A DNA stretch of 64,000 nt from Chloroflexaceae bacterium (lineage in GTDB: Bacteria > Chloroflexota > Chloroflexia > Chloroflexales > Chloroflexaceae), in the NCBI GenBank assembly GCA_025057155.1, contig JANWYD010000004.1, positions 1-64,000 of the forward strand, given 5' to 3'. This document shows positions 24,350-33,051 of this stretch, in pieces. The position numbers and the translations under genes were made by a program. The notes under the pieces were generated by a model. It had not been told where the DNA came from. It ran no database searches and was given only the letters and a program-made list of their open reading frames with translations. Positions within the stretch are counted from its first letter, which is position 1. The number at the start of each line of letters is the position of its first letter.

Positions 24350-25306
24350 ATGCGCCCTGACGAGTTTATTGCCCGCCGGCGCGACCGCTGGGAGCGCCTC
24401 GAGGCGCTCCTTGATCGCGCTGGCGCCGGTCTGGATGGCCTTTCCGCGAGCGAGTTGCGCGACCTCGGCCGTCTCTACCGCCAGGCTGCCGCCGATCTGG
24501 CCGTGGCCCGCCGCGATCTATCCGAACACCCCGTTGCTCGCTATTTGAACGCGCTGGTGGCCCGCGGGCACGGGGCTATCTACCGCGAGAGCGGCGCGGG
24601 CGGCGCGGCTCGCGTTCGCGCCTTTTTTGTCGCCGACTTCCCTCGTGCCTTCCGCGAGACCTGGCCCGCCACCCTCGCTGCCTGTCTCATGTTCCTTATC
24701 CCTGCGATTTTTGCCTTCGTGACGACCTATAACGACCCGTCTCTGGCCGGCGCGCTCGTGCCCGGCGCCGAGGCGGTGGTGGAGCAGGTGCGGGACGGCG
24801 AGGAGTGGTGGCAGCGCATTAATGAACAGGGCGCCGGTATCGCCGCGGCCGAAATTATGACCAACAACATCGGTGTGGCCTTTCGCGCCTTCGCTGGCGG
24901 GGTGACGCTGGGGATCTACACCCTCTTTGTACTGGTAACGAATGGGATCTTCCTGGGGGTAGTGGCGGGCGCGGCGCAACGCTTCGATTTCGCCGACAAT
25001 CTCTGGGGCTTCGTGGCGGCCCATGGGGCGATCGAGTTCAGTGTGATATTCCTCGCCGGGGGCGCCGGCCTGCAACTGGGCTGGGCCATCCTCCGCCCGG
25101 GGCTGCTCAGCCGCCGCGCGGCCCTGGTAGTCGCCGCCCGGCGCGCCCTGCTGATCATCCTCGGATGCGTGCCGCTGCTGGTCGTCGCCGGGCTGATCGA
25201 GGGCTTTATTTCGCCCTCGGCCCTGCCACTGGAGGTCAAGTTCGCCGTGGCGGCGCTGTCAGGCGCAGCGCTGTGGTTGTACCTGCTCGGCGTGGGCCGC
25301 CGGTAG
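24350..25306 (+). CDS. SpoIIM-like (DUF95) membrane protein
   Basis: A 318-residue membrane protein. The soluble N-terminus (MRPDEFIARRRDRWERLEAL) and RQAAADLAVARRDLSEHPV form the characteristic helical front of the 'stage II sporulation protein M' family. Five or six TM helices follow (LAACLMFLIPAIFAFVTT; AFAGGVTLGIYTLFVLVTNG; FVAAHGAIEFSVIFLAGGAG). The family is widespread in non-sporulating bacteria and is not evidence of sporulation here. It often accompanies an RDD-domain protein and MoxR ATPase, not seen nearby. A TATACT 75 bases upstream may be a -10 box without a good -35. Confidence 0.85.
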   Translation: MRPDEFIARRRDRWERLEALLDRAGAGLDGLSASELRDLGRLYRQAAADLAVARRDLSEHPVARYLNALVARGHGAIYRESGAGGAARVRAFFVADFPRAFRETWPATLAACLMFLIPAIFAFVTTYNDPSLAGALVPGAEAVVEQVRDGEEWWQRINEQGAGIAAAEIMTNNIGVAFRAFAGGVTLGIYTLFVLVTNGIFLGVVAGAAQRFDFADNLWGFVAAHGAIEFSVIFLAGGAGLQLGWAILRPGLLSRRAALVVAARRALLIILGCVPLLVVAGLIEGFISPSALPLEVKFAVAALSGAALWLYLLGVGRR

Positions 25307-25334
25307 AGGATTCACCGCGGTTCCGGGTGCAGCC

Positions 25335-25353
25335 CGCAACCCGGAGGGTTGCG
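25335..25353. repeat. CAACCC/GGGTTG hairpin
   Basis: CGCAACCC-gga-GGGTTGCG, a perfect 8-bp stem with a 3-base loop, between the convergent SpoIIM-like and glycosyltransferase genes. It probably ends transcription from one or both. Confidence 0.75.
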
Positions 25354-25372
25354 CTACCGTCGTCGTCGGCGG

Positions 25373-27343
25373 TCAGCGCGGTTCCAGGCGCAGCCATTCC
25401 ACTACCACGGTTCCGCCGTCGCCGACGCTGACCGGATCGAGGCGCAGGCCGGTAATCACGCCTTCCCAGCCGGGAGCGGCGCGCAGATTGAGGCGGTAGG
25501 TATGCGCCGCGGGGCCGGGTTCGAGCGTCCAGCGCAGCGAGCGCGACTCGTCGGCACGGCCGTTGCTGTCCAGGAAAAAGAGTTGCGCGTCGCGGGCGGC
25601 GGTGTCGGCGGCCAGGCGCACCTCCAGGGCGGCGAAGCGCGCCGGGTCCAGCCGCAGCGGCGGGCTGGTCAGCGCCGGGTCGCGCTCCGGGCGCAGCGCC
25701 AATCCCGGCAGCGGGCTGCTGACCGGGGCCGCGCCGCTGACACGCCAGCCCCAGCGCCCGCGGGTGAAGTCCCAGCCGGGGCCTTCGGCCAGTTCCTGAG
25801 CCGCGGGGAGACGGTAGTAGGCGGGCAGTCCTGGACCCAGGTCCAGCGGCGCCAGCGCCGGTTGCAGCGGCGCGTAGCACTCCGCCACCGTCTCCGGGTC
25901 AACGCCCATGCGCTCAGCGGGAGTGGGCGGTTCGCCCGGAGGGGCGGGGAGGGGCCGGATGGCATCGGCGGCGATCAGCACGGCATACCCGGCGCCCTGG
26001 GCGGTCTCGATGCGCGCGCGGAGCCAGGCGCAGGCGGCGGGCCAGACGCCGGCGGCGGTCATGGCCTGGTTCAGCGAGATGGCCTGCGGGCGCTCGACAT
26101 AGAACGGCAGGTACAACTCCAGTACGCCGTCGGGGACAATCAGCAGATCGCCCGGCGTGCTGTGAGCCGCCAGAGCCTCCGCCGTCACCCGTTGCAGGTC
26201 GCGGCTGGCGTCGCCGCGACGGATAATGGCGATGCCATTGAGCGGTAGCAGCGCCAGCCCGCATACCAGCAGCACCGCCGGCCAGAAACGGGGCAGAGGT
26301 TGGTCTGCGACGGGCAGATATGCCGCCAGAACGACGAGCAGGTAGAACGGGGGCAGGCTGGCGATCCAGAACTCGATATTCTCAGGCTCCCACCAGAGGA
26401 AGAAAGCTCCGTAGATGGCCAGCCAGGTCACGGTGATTGCCAGCGCCCCCTGTGGCGCGCAGGCCAGGCGGCGGGCGTTCAGCGCCAGCGTCGCCAGCAA
26501 AGCCAGGCCGATCAGCGCGCCGCCAGGATGGGCGATGGTACGGGCCAGCCCCTGCCCCAGCAGGGCGAGTCGCGCCCCGTCCACCGGGCCGCCCCAGTAG
26601 CCCGTGGTCGTATAGCCCGCTGCCCAGCGGAAAAGCGCCTCCCAGGAGCGGAAGCCGCTCACCCCCAGCCCGACCCAGAGGTACGCGCCGCCCGCCAGCA
26701 GCGCCAGCGGCGCCGCGTAGGCCAGCAGCAGCGCCAGGGCGGCCCGCGAGCGCGTGCTCGTGGCGGGAACGGCTCGGAGACCCATGCCCAGCGCCACCAG
26801 CGCCGGGAGGCTTAACAGCGCATTGGTCTGGTGGAACAATACTGCCAGGCCCTGGATCGCGCCCAACCCGAGCGCAAGGAGCGGCGCGGCGGGCCGCCGC
26901 GCAAGTTCTAGCATCAGCCACAGCGCGGCAATAAGGAACAGCGCCGCGATGGTGTAGACCTCGACCTCCACGGCGTAGTACCAGTAGGCGTAACTGGCGC
27001 CGAGCAACAGCGCGCCCGGCGCCGCCGCCTGCCAGCGCCCGGTGAGGCGCGCCAGGAGCGCGGCGAACAGGCCCACGCCGAGGCCGCCAGCCACGGCATT
27101 AGTCGCCTGCAACAGCCACTCTGCGCTCCCCTCCCATCCCAGATACAGAGCAACCTGGCGTATGGCCGCTCCCAACGGCCCATACGCCAGATGGTGGGGA
27201 TGAAACAACTCGCGCCAGGGCTTGCGATCAACGTCGAGAATGTACGAGAGGGCGTCGAAGGTATGGACCCTGGTGAGCGTCAGCAGGTAGAGGGCGGCAA
27301 AGAGCAGCGCGGGGATCAGCAGAATGGTCGTGTAGCGGCGCAT
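25373..27343 (-). CDS. Membrane glycosyltransferase (DUF2723/PMT-like)
   Basis: A 656-residue multi-spanning protein. Ten or more TM helices fill the first ~380 residues. An early HTFDALSYILDVDRKPWREL then FHPHHLAYGPLGAA resembles the luminal loop of DUF2723 GT-C enzymes, with acidic residues after TM1. The C-terminal ~250 residues are soluble (LPDGVLELYLPFYVERPQAIS; WRVSGAAPV...). The ATG at 27343 is chosen because the longer frame runs through a repeat. Its 5' side abuts the heptad repeat downstream of bchZ. It may belong to lipid-linked sugar transfer to the cell surface; no other cell-wall gene is beside it. Confidence 0.7.
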   Translation of the reverse strand: MRRYTTILLIPALLFAALYLLTLTRVHTFDALSYILDVDRKPWRELFHPHHLAYGPLGAAIRQVALYLGWEGSAEWLLQATNAVAGGLGVGLFAALLARLTGRWQAAAPGALLLGASYAYWYYAVEVEVYTIAALFLIAALWLMLELARRPAAPLLALGLGAIQGLAVLFHQTNALLSLPALVALGMGLRAVPATSTRSRAALALLLAYAAPLALLAGGAYLWVGLGVSGFRSWEALFRWAAGYTTTGYWGGPVDGARLALLGQGLARTIAHPGGALIGLALLATLALNARRLACAPQGALAITVTWLAIYGAFFLWWEPENIEFWIASLPPFYLLVVLAAYLPVADQPLPRFWPAVLLVCGLALLPLNGIAIIRRGDASRDLQRVTAEALAAHSTPGDLLIVPDGVLELYLPFYVERPQAISLNQAMTAAGVWPAACAWLRARIETAQGAGYAVLIAADAIRPLPAPPGEPPTPAERMGVDPETVAECYAPLQPALAPLDLGPGLPAYYRLPAAQELAEGPGWDFTRGRWGWRVSGAAPVSSPLPGLALRPERDPALTSPPLRLDPARFAALEVRLAADTAARDAQLFFLDSNGRADESRSLRWTLEPGPAAHTYRLNLRAAPGWEGVITGLRLDPVSVGDGGTVVVEWLRLEPR

Positions 27344-27422
27344 AACGCCGGTAGTGTACCACGGTTCCGCCCGTCCAGGCATACTCGCAAAACCGGCGTC
27401 GTCCCGACGCGCCACGCCCATC

Positions 27423-27465
27423 CGCAATCCGCAATCCGCAATCCAAAATCCAAAATCCAAAATCG
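27423..27465 (+). repeat. AATCCAA heptad repeat, copy 3
   Basis: Repeats CGCAATCC, CGCAATCC, CGCAATCC, AAAATCC, AAAATCC, AAAATCG directly abut the bchZ stop codon. Confidence 0.8.
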
Positions 27466-27467
27466 CC

Positions 27468-28976
27468 CTACCCGCCGTGGGCAATCGCCGCCTCGACGAG
27501 ATCCACCGTCACCTCGGCGACGCCGCGGGCGCGGGCAGCCTGCTCGGCAGCCAGGCGCAGCGAACGGCTGGCGCTGATGCGCGCCAGGTAGGGCACCTGC
27601 TCCAGCGCGGCATTCAGGCGCTCGGTGGCCTCCTTCGTCCAGGGCATCGTCTCTGCTGAGGCCGGCGCGGGCGGGCCGGCAGTGGCGCCCTGGGGCGGGC
27701 CGCCGGGACCGGCGGGCGTCTTCACCTGCTCGACCGGCAGGAAGTTGAAGACCATCTCGTAGAACCGGTTGACCAGTTCCTGGATGATGTTCGCCGCCCC
27801 GGCGTAGCCCATAAACGGCGTGCCGGTGGTCCGGCGCACCACCGGACCGGGGAAGGTGGCGGGGATGTAGTGGGTGCCGCGGGCATTGGCCTCGGCCAGG
27901 TAGATCTTCTCATTGATGCTGCCAAACACAAAGGCGGGGGCCTTCGCGTGGATGCGGCGGCGGATCTCGATATTGTCCGGCTCGTCGGGCCGGCGGGGGC
28001 GCCCGGAGGTCCAGGCGATCTTCATGCCCAGTTCGTCCCTCAGCAGGGCGGTCAGGCCCTCGACATAGCTCCGCCCGGCCACGATGGCGCAGTCCACCGT
28101 GGCGAACCAGTCGCTCTGCGGACCGCGCCACAGATCCCAGACCGGCTGGAGAGTCGTGCGCTTCTCGCGGGCGATGAAGTCCTCGACGCGCGCCGGGTCG
28201 GCGCCGATCAGGCGCCCCAGGTCGCGCAGAAAGGCGGTGGTGCCAAAGACGCCGAAGGGCGCGAAGAGGAAGGGGCGCCCGAGGGCCTCGGCGAGAGGCG
28301 CGCCGAACTCGCGGTACAGCACCACGTTCACCGCGGCATCGGCCAGGCGCGGGGTGCTGGCGACGCTGCCCTCGTAGGGATAGACCAGGTTCACCACTCC
28401 GCCGATGCCCTCAATCAGCCGGCGCACCTCGTGGAGATCTGCCGGCGCATTGAAGCAGCCCAGGGAGGGGCCGATAATGTTCACCAGGTCGGGCGCCTTT
28501 GGCGCGGCAGCGGGATCGGCGAAGGGCCGCCCGTACTCCTCCCAGGCGAAGAGCAGCGCCCGGTCACGCCCGGTCCACTCGTCTTGCTCCAGCGAGCGGC
28601 TCCAGAAGAAGCGCGCCTGCGGATCGATCTGAGCCACCAGGCGGGTATGGTCGGCGCTGATCATCTCGCTCTCAGCAGTGGAGATCACCAGCAGCCGTCT
28701 GCCCTCCAGACTGCCGAGGCTGCGCAGATCGTCAATCGTGCGCACCAGGGCGCCGGCGGTGCCGTTGATCACGTCCTCCTCGCGGATGGACGTGGGGGTC
28801 AGATTGGCCATCTGCGGCAGCGCGTCGGTATAGTCGGTCACCGCCACGCCCAGCAGGTTGTAGCAGCCAATCGGCGCGTCACAAACGATGTGCAGATCGG
28901 GGAAGCAGCCAAAGACCCACGCCGCGCCCCAGAAGGAACTCGTATCCGAAATGTCGCGAATGAGTTGGATGGTCAT
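27468..28976 (-). CDS. bchZ: Chlorophyllide a reductase subunit Z
   Basis: A nitrogenase-like 502-residue subunit which, with BchY, forms the catalytic component of chlorophyllide a reductase. It reduces ring B on the way to bacteriochlorophyll a, using electrons from BchX. The start DTSSFWGAAWVFGCFPDLH and CDAPIGCYNLLGVAVTDYTD show the Cys residues and 'IGC' motif typical of BchZ. A long central GTP/nitrogenase-like fold follows. The C-terminal ~70 residues after MPWTKEATERLNAALEQVP are a PCP_red domain, as in many BchZ and BchB proteins. It follows bchY by 12 bases in one operon. bchX is not adjacent. This is strong evidence of phototrophy. Confidence 0.95.
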   Translation of the reverse strand: MTIQLIRDISDTSSFWGAAWVFGCFPDLHIVCDAPIGCYNLLGVAVTDYTDALPQMANLTPTSIREEDVINGTAGALVRTIDDLRSLGSLEGRRLLVISTAESEMISADHTRLVAQIDPQARFFWSRSLEQDEWTGRDRALLFAWEEYGRPFADPAAAPKAPDLVNIIGPSLGCFNAPADLHEVRRLIEGIGGVVNLVYPYEGSVASTPRLADAAVNVVLYREFGAPLAEALGRPFLFAPFGVFGTTAFLRDLGRLIGADPARVEDFIAREKRTTLQPVWDLWRGPQSDWFATVDCAIVAGRSYVEGLTALLRDELGMKIAWTSGRPRRPDEPDNIEIRRRIHAKAPAFVFGSINEKIYLAEANARGTHYIPATFPGPVVRRTTGTPFMGYAGAANIIQELVNRFYEMVFNFLPVEQVKTPAGPGGPPQGATAGPPAPASAETMPWTKEATERLNAALEQVPYLARISASRSLRLAAEQAARARGVAEVTVDLVEAAIAHGG

Positions 28977-28988
28977 GGCGGCCCCCTG

Positions 28989-30290
28989 TCATGCGCCATC
29001 GGCGGTGAAGAACTCGACCATGCGCTCGTAGAGCGAGCGGCGGTTCAACAACTCGCGCACGAAGCTCAGTGAGGCGATCATCCCCCCGGCGAGGAAGAGG
29101 GGGCGCACACTGAGAATGTTGGTGTAGTAGACCGAGGGAATGCCGCGCTCCTTGGCATAGGCCGCCAGAGTGGTAGTGCCGATCACCAGGTCGAAGCTCC
29201 AGTGCCGCATGGCCGCCTGGTCGTCCTCGATCGCCTTGCGGTAGATCACCGCCTCGGTGCCGTGGGCCTTCAGCCAGGCCTCATCGGCGGCGGTGAGGGC
29301 GCTCTGGCCGATGCTAGTGCTGACATACGGCACGTGGGCGCCGCCTTCGATCAGCAGGCGGGCGTAGAGCATCTCATTGCCCTCGTACCCCGACACCAGG
29401 ATGGTCGCTCCCTTGAGCGGCCGGGCCGCAAGGAAGCCGCGCGCGGTCTCTTCCTCCTCGGCGGCGACGCGCTCGACGACCTCCTCATCAAGGGCGAGCG
29501 CCGCGCCCACGGCCCGCAGCCAGGCCGCGCTGCCCGCCGCGCCGATAGGCGCCCCGGTGACCACGCCAACGCCTCGTTCGCGCAGCACGTTCACTGTCTC
29601 GCGGTAGAAGGGGTGCAGGGCGGCCACGGCGGCGCCGCGTCCGGCCAGGCGCAACTCGTCCACGTGGCGCCCGGGCAGGGTGGCGAGCACCCGTGCGCCC
29701 ATCTTGCGCAGCACGCCGTCAATCAGCAGCGGGTCGGCGGGAAAGACCTCGCCCACCAGCACCAGGGCGCCAGGTTCGTGCTCGCTCTGGCGATCAACGA
29801 AGCGCCGCAGCACCGCCGCCAGAGCGATGTCCTTGGCTTCAGGATGCGAGTGAATGGCATAGGCCGGCACGCGCACCAGCACCACCGGCTTGCCGTCAAC
29901 CTCGGTGGGCAGCAACTCCTCGGCCAGGCCGGCCGTCTCGGCCACGCAGAGCGAGATCACCGGGATCACCGAGACATGCTGTTCCCTGGCCGCTTCGACA
30001 ATGGCCGCGTTGGCCGCCTCCTGCACCTTCCCGCCCGACAACTCGGCGGTGCCCAGGGCCGGCGCGACAATGCTCTTGCGCGCGGCGTAGAAGTGGGTCA
30101 CGAACGTCAGTCCATAGAGACAGCCCGTATCAGTGACCATAGCCGGCTGCGCCCCTTCGATGCGCGACAGGACGCGCAGAGCGCCAAAGGCCGGGCACAT
30201 CGTCTGGGGATGCAGTTTGCATGCTCCGGGCTTGAACGGCTCCTGCGGGGCGCTGGCCTCGCCAGCCGTCAGGGGAATAATCTCGGTCAT
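28989..30290 (-). CDS. bchY: Chlorophyllide a reductase subunit Y
   Basis: A 433-residue nitrogenase-like subunit that pairs with BchZ. Metal-site cysteines are in KPGACKLHPQTMCPAFGALR and VTDTGCLYGLTFVTHFYAA, which match BchY. The middle holds a Rossmann-like Gly-rich stretch (GATILVSGYEGNEMLYARL), and the end has FLAGGMIASLSFVRELLNRRS. Length is typical. A TATAAT -10 box at 30325-30330 on the minus strand, without a clear -35, lies about 35 bases before the start. The two genes form the promoter-proximal part of a bchYZ unit. Oxygen or light control cannot be read from the sequence. Confidence 0.95.
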   Translation of the reverse strand: MTEIIPLTAGEASAPQEPFKPGACKLHPQTMCPAFGALRVLSRIEGAQPAMVTDTGCLYGLTFVTHFYAARKSIVAPALGTAELSGGKVQEAANAAIVEAAREQHVSVIPVISLCVAETAGLAEELLPTEVDGKPVVLVRVPAYAIHSHPEAKDIALAAVLRRFVDRQSEHEPGALVLVGEVFPADPLLIDGVLRKMGARVLATLPGRHVDELRLAGRGAAVAALHPFYRETVNVLRERGVGVVTGAPIGAAGSAAWLRAVGAALALDEEVVERVAAEEEETARGFLAARPLKGATILVSGYEGNEMLYARLLIEGGAHVPYVSTSIGQSALTAADEAWLKAHGTEAVIYRKAIEDDQAAMRHWSFDLVIGTTTLAAYAKERGIPSVYYTNILSVRPLFLAGGMIASLSFVRELLNRRSLYERMVEFFTADGA

Positions 30291-30324
30291 GGGTGGTTGC
30301 CTTTCCGCTAACCTGGGTAGCGGT

Positions 30325-30330
30325 ATTATA
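30325..30330 (-). promoter_or_regulatory. Candidate -10 box of the bchYZ operon
   Basis: The minus strand reads TATAAT (30330 down to 30325). No standard -35 stands 16-18 bases upstream, so the operon may rely on an activator or an unusual sigma factor. Confidence 0.4.
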
Positions 30331-30374
30331 CGACAGTTTGTTGTGTTTTTGCTTAAGAAACGGTTTCACACCTA

Positions 30375-31229
30375 TTATCGCGCCGCCAGCCGCTGGCTCT
30401 CCAGCCGCAGGAAGATCCCGTAGGCGACCAGCGCCGCTACTGCCAGGGACACGAAGGCGTACACCGCATCGAGTTCTGAGGCGATGAACAGGGAGCTTGC
30501 CGGCAACGCGCCGCCCTCGTACCCGGCGATAGCAAACGAAAAGAGGTTATTACCGGCGTGCATGCCCAGCGCATAGTCCAGGCTGCCGCTGCGGAGCGTG
30601 ACCAGGGTGAACAACACCCCGAAGGTGAACCACGATAGCGATGCTGAAAGCAACTGGCCCGCCGCTTCGGGGTTGGCGAGGTGGGGCAGGGTGAACAGCA
30701 CCCCGTTGATCACGCTCAAGAGGAGCGGATTGCGCGTCAGTCGCCCGGTGGCCTGTAACAGATAGCCGCGGACAAACACTTCCTCGGCGCTGGTTTGAAG
30801 CGGGAGCAGGAGCAATCCCACCAGCAACAGCGGCAAGTTCTCGACCAGCGCCGTATTCAGCGTATAGCGCCCCGGATACAGCAGCGCTTCGACGGCCACT
30901 GTCACACCTGCCAGCGCCGCCCATAGAGCGGCGCCCAGGCCGATCCGCCGCCAGTTGAGGCGCCCGTCGGGGCCGAGCAGCGTGGCGGCTGGCCGCTGAT
31001 GCAACCAGCGATTCACCAGCAACGTCATCAGCAGCATCGGCGCGAACGACAGCAGCAGCAGGGCCAGGCCGAGAGGCGAGTCCGGGGCGACGGCCTCGCT
31101 CGCGATCGGGATGAACATCAACGCTGAAGCGATGATCCAGACCAGCAGTATTAACAGCGTACCCAGAACGTAGCGCCACCAGGCGTTGCGGCCCTGATCA
31201 GCGAGGGCGAGGAATGAGGTGCTGTGCAT
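30375..31229 (-). CDS. CPBP-family intramembrane metalloprotease
   Basis: A 284-residue membrane protein with about eight helices of the CAAX-protease/bacteriocin-processing (CPBP, Abi) family. Motif 1 appears as SAEEVFVRGYLLQATGR (EExxxR), motif 2 as LFTLPHLA, and motif 3 as LGMHAGNNL (HxxxN). All three catalytic sets are intact, so it is probably active, with a membrane substrate unknown here. It stands alone, 85 bases from bchY and divergent from the ArsR-like repressor region. Confidence 0.85.
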   Translation of the reverse strand: MHSTSFLALADQGRNAWWRYVLGTLLILLVWIIASALMFIPIASEAVAPDSPLGLALLLLSFAPMLLMTLLVNRWLHQRPAATLLGPDGRLNWRRIGLGAALWAALAGVTVAVEALLYPGRYTLNTALVENLPLLLVGLLLLPLQTSAEEVFVRGYLLQATGRLTRNPLLLSVINGVLFTLPHLANPEAAGQLLSASLSWFTFGVLFTLVTLRSGSLDYALGMHAGNNLFSFAIAGYEGGALPASSLFIASELDAVYAFVSLAVAALVAYGIFLRLESQRLAAR

Positions 31230-31464
31230 AAAGACCCTCTTTCAAACTCAGATTACCTGTGCCAGACTGATCCGGCGGCTCAAGAGGCGGAGGCAGTACA
31301 TCCGCCCCCGAAGGCCGCTCGAAAGAGATCGTTCCGAAAACTGATGCGGCAGTCGGTTGCCGGTGCGCGCGCCTTGTCGAGGCGCATTGCCGGTTTACGG
31401 CGTATACCGGTTCCTGCGCGATGATGCACATCATCGCCAGGTCTTCTCGAGACGCCAGATATGG

Positions 31465-31499
31465 CAATCCAAAATCCGAAATCCGCAATCCAAAATCCC
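31465..31499 (+). repeat. AATCCAA heptad repeat, copy 4
   Basis: Heptads AATCC, AAAATCC, GAAATCC, GCAATCC, AAAATCC touch the stop codon of the ArsR-like gene. The upstream 'catcatcgccaggtc' and 'cgagacgcc' are shared with copy 1. Confidence 0.8.
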
Positions 31500-31500
31500 A

Positions 31501-32067
31501 TTACTCGTCGTGCTCCTTTCTATCATCCGTTGCGTCCACCATCGCGCTGAGCATCGGATGGGCCATCAGAAACAGCCGGCGCAGTGACCGCCCCGGCGCT
31601 GGCGGTTGTTGCTCGATTGAGGCAAGTAATTCGTAGATCGTCTCTCGCAGGTGCAGGAACTCCCCCTCGGTGGCATAGAACACATGGTCGCGAGCGGCAA
31701 TGTTGTTCAGATCGGGGGCGCCGTGCGCCAGCACGTGGCGCGCCAGTTCCTGGGCTACGACCGTGCCATAGATGGCAACATGATCGGCGAAGCTCTCCAG
31801 CCCGCCAGGGCGATACACCTCATCAGGGTCAATCAATTCGCTAACGGCGGTGTACAGACGCTCCTCAATGCCATGCACCAGGCGCGTAGCCGCAACTTCA
31901 ACTACGCCCGCCGCGAGCAGCTTGTGCATGTGCCGGTACAACGAAGGCCGCGGCACATCCGGCAACAGGCGCGCGAGCTGGTTGATGGACAACCGGGTAC
32001 GGTGCAGCAACTGGAAAATGCGCATCCGCACGGGGTGATTGATCACTTCGAACTGGCGTAGTGGCAT
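31501..32067 (-). CDS. ArsR/winged-helix transcriptional regulator
   Basis: A 188-residue regulator with a winged-helix DNA-binding domain in residues ~1-75 (MPLRQFEVINHPVRMRIFQL, with SINQLARLLPDVPRPSLYRHM as the recognition helix) and a C-terminal helical region of unknown ligand. It resembles ArsR-type or DUF2087-like regulators. The ATG at 32067 is used because the 25 earlier codons are A/T-rich intergenic sequence. No metal-binding Cys are evident. The A/T-rich patch upstream (32080-32130) is likely its own promoter/operator. Its target is not apparent. Confidence 0.75.
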   Translation of the reverse strand: MPLRQFEVINHPVRMRIFQLLHRTRLSINQLARLLPDVPRPSLYRHMHKLLAAGVVEVAATRLVHGIEERLYTAVSELIDPDEVYRPGGLESFADHVAIYGTVVAQELARHVLAHGAPDLNNIAARDHVFYATEGEFLHLRETIYELLASIEQQPPAPGRSLRRLFLMAHPMLSAMVDATDDRKEHDE

Positions 32068-32322
32068 TGTGTGCCGCCCTTCTATAGTAACGAAATTGAT
32101 AACATTATTGGAAATGATAATACCCTGAGACTGGCGCGTCAAGCCCGAGGTGTGTCATCGCTGACAATGCTGCTCCCCCATAGCACGGGGCTGCCGCAGA
32201 GCTTTCGGGGCAAGGCGCACCACCTCCTCTGCGGTCGCTGACCAGGGCGCCCAACGGACGCCCCATGCAGCCTCTGCTATAATGAAGCCCGGCAGGAGAC
32301 ACAGCGGGAGCATCGCCGCGCT

Positions 32323-32919
32323 ATGGCCAGTGAAGAAGCGCGCCTCATCGAAGCCGGGCAGCGGGGAGACGTCGAGGCGTTCAATCAGCTCGTGCGGCTG
32401 TACGAAGCGCGGGTCTACAACCTCTGCTACCGCATGCTCGGCGACGCCGACTCCGCCGCCGATGTCACCCAGGAAACCTTCATCGCTGCCTATCGCAACC
32501 TCCGGCGCTTTCGCGGCGGCGTTTTCCGCGCATGGCTGCTACGGATCGCCACCAATGCCTGCCACGACACCCTGCGCGCCCGCAAGCGCCGGCCCACCCT
32601 CTCCCTCGACGCCGCCGACGCGAGCGATAGCGGTCCGCTGTCCTACCTCGCCGACGCCGCCGAGTCGCCCGATGAGACCGCACTGCGCCATGAACTGGCC
32701 CGCGCCATCGAGCGGGGCCTGGCGCAACTGCCTGACGACCAGCGCGTCGTCGTAATCCTCAGCGATCTGCAGGGGCTGAGTTACGAGGAGATTGCCGAGG
32801 TCACCGGCGCTAACCTCGGCACGGTCAAGTCACGCTTGAGTCGCGGCCGCGCCAGGTTGCGCGACATTCTCCGCGCCGGGGAACTGCTTCCATCAAAATT
32901 TCGTCATGATGATGAATAG
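32323..32919 (+). CDS. RNA polymerase ECF-type sigma factor
   Basis: A 198-residue sigma-70 family factor of the ECF type. Region 2 (FNQLVRLYEARVYNLCYRML, with GDADSAADVTQETFIAAYRN) and region 4 (LSDLQGLSYEEIAEVTGAN, LGTVKSRLSRGRARLRDIL) are clear. A TATAAT (32278-32283) 40 bases upstream may be a -10 box. The downstream gene (33052) is an apparent membrane anti-sigma factor, 132 bases away across two hairpins. The pair fits an envelope-stress or signal-response system; the regulon is unknown. Confidence 0.9.
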   Translation: MASEEARLIEAGQRGDVEAFNQLVRLYEARVYNLCYRMLGDADSAADVTQETFIAAYRNLRRFRGGVFRAWLLRIATNACHDTLRARKRRPTLSLDAADASDSGPLSYLADAAESPDETALRHELARAIERGLAQLPDDQRVVVILSDLQGLSYEEIAEVTGANLGTVKSRLSRGRARLRDILRAGELLPSKFRHDDE

Positions 32920-32970
32920 CTGATACGGCGCTGGCGGATAAGCCTCCGCCCGCCCGGGAACATACAGTTA

Positions 32971-33013
32971 CGCAACCCTCCGGGTTGCGCACAGGAGCAA
33001 CCCGGAGGGTTGC
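32971..33013. repeat. Two CAACCC/GGGTTG hairpins in tandem
   Basis: CGCAACCC-tcc-GGGTTGCG at 32971-32989 and GCAACCC-gga-GGGTTGC at 32997-33013, between the sigma factor and anti-sigma genes. They may attenuate read-through and set the ratio of the two products. Confidence 0.75.
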
Positions 33014-33051
33014 GCATACCAATCGGCCACGAAGCCGCATACCTGACCGAT

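Noticed and set aside
24350-25306. SpoIIM-like gene as evidence of sporulation
   Set aside because: The DUF95 family is widespread in non-sporulating bacteria, and no other sporulation-specific gene is present; SpoIIE- and STAS-type proteins are general signalling modules.
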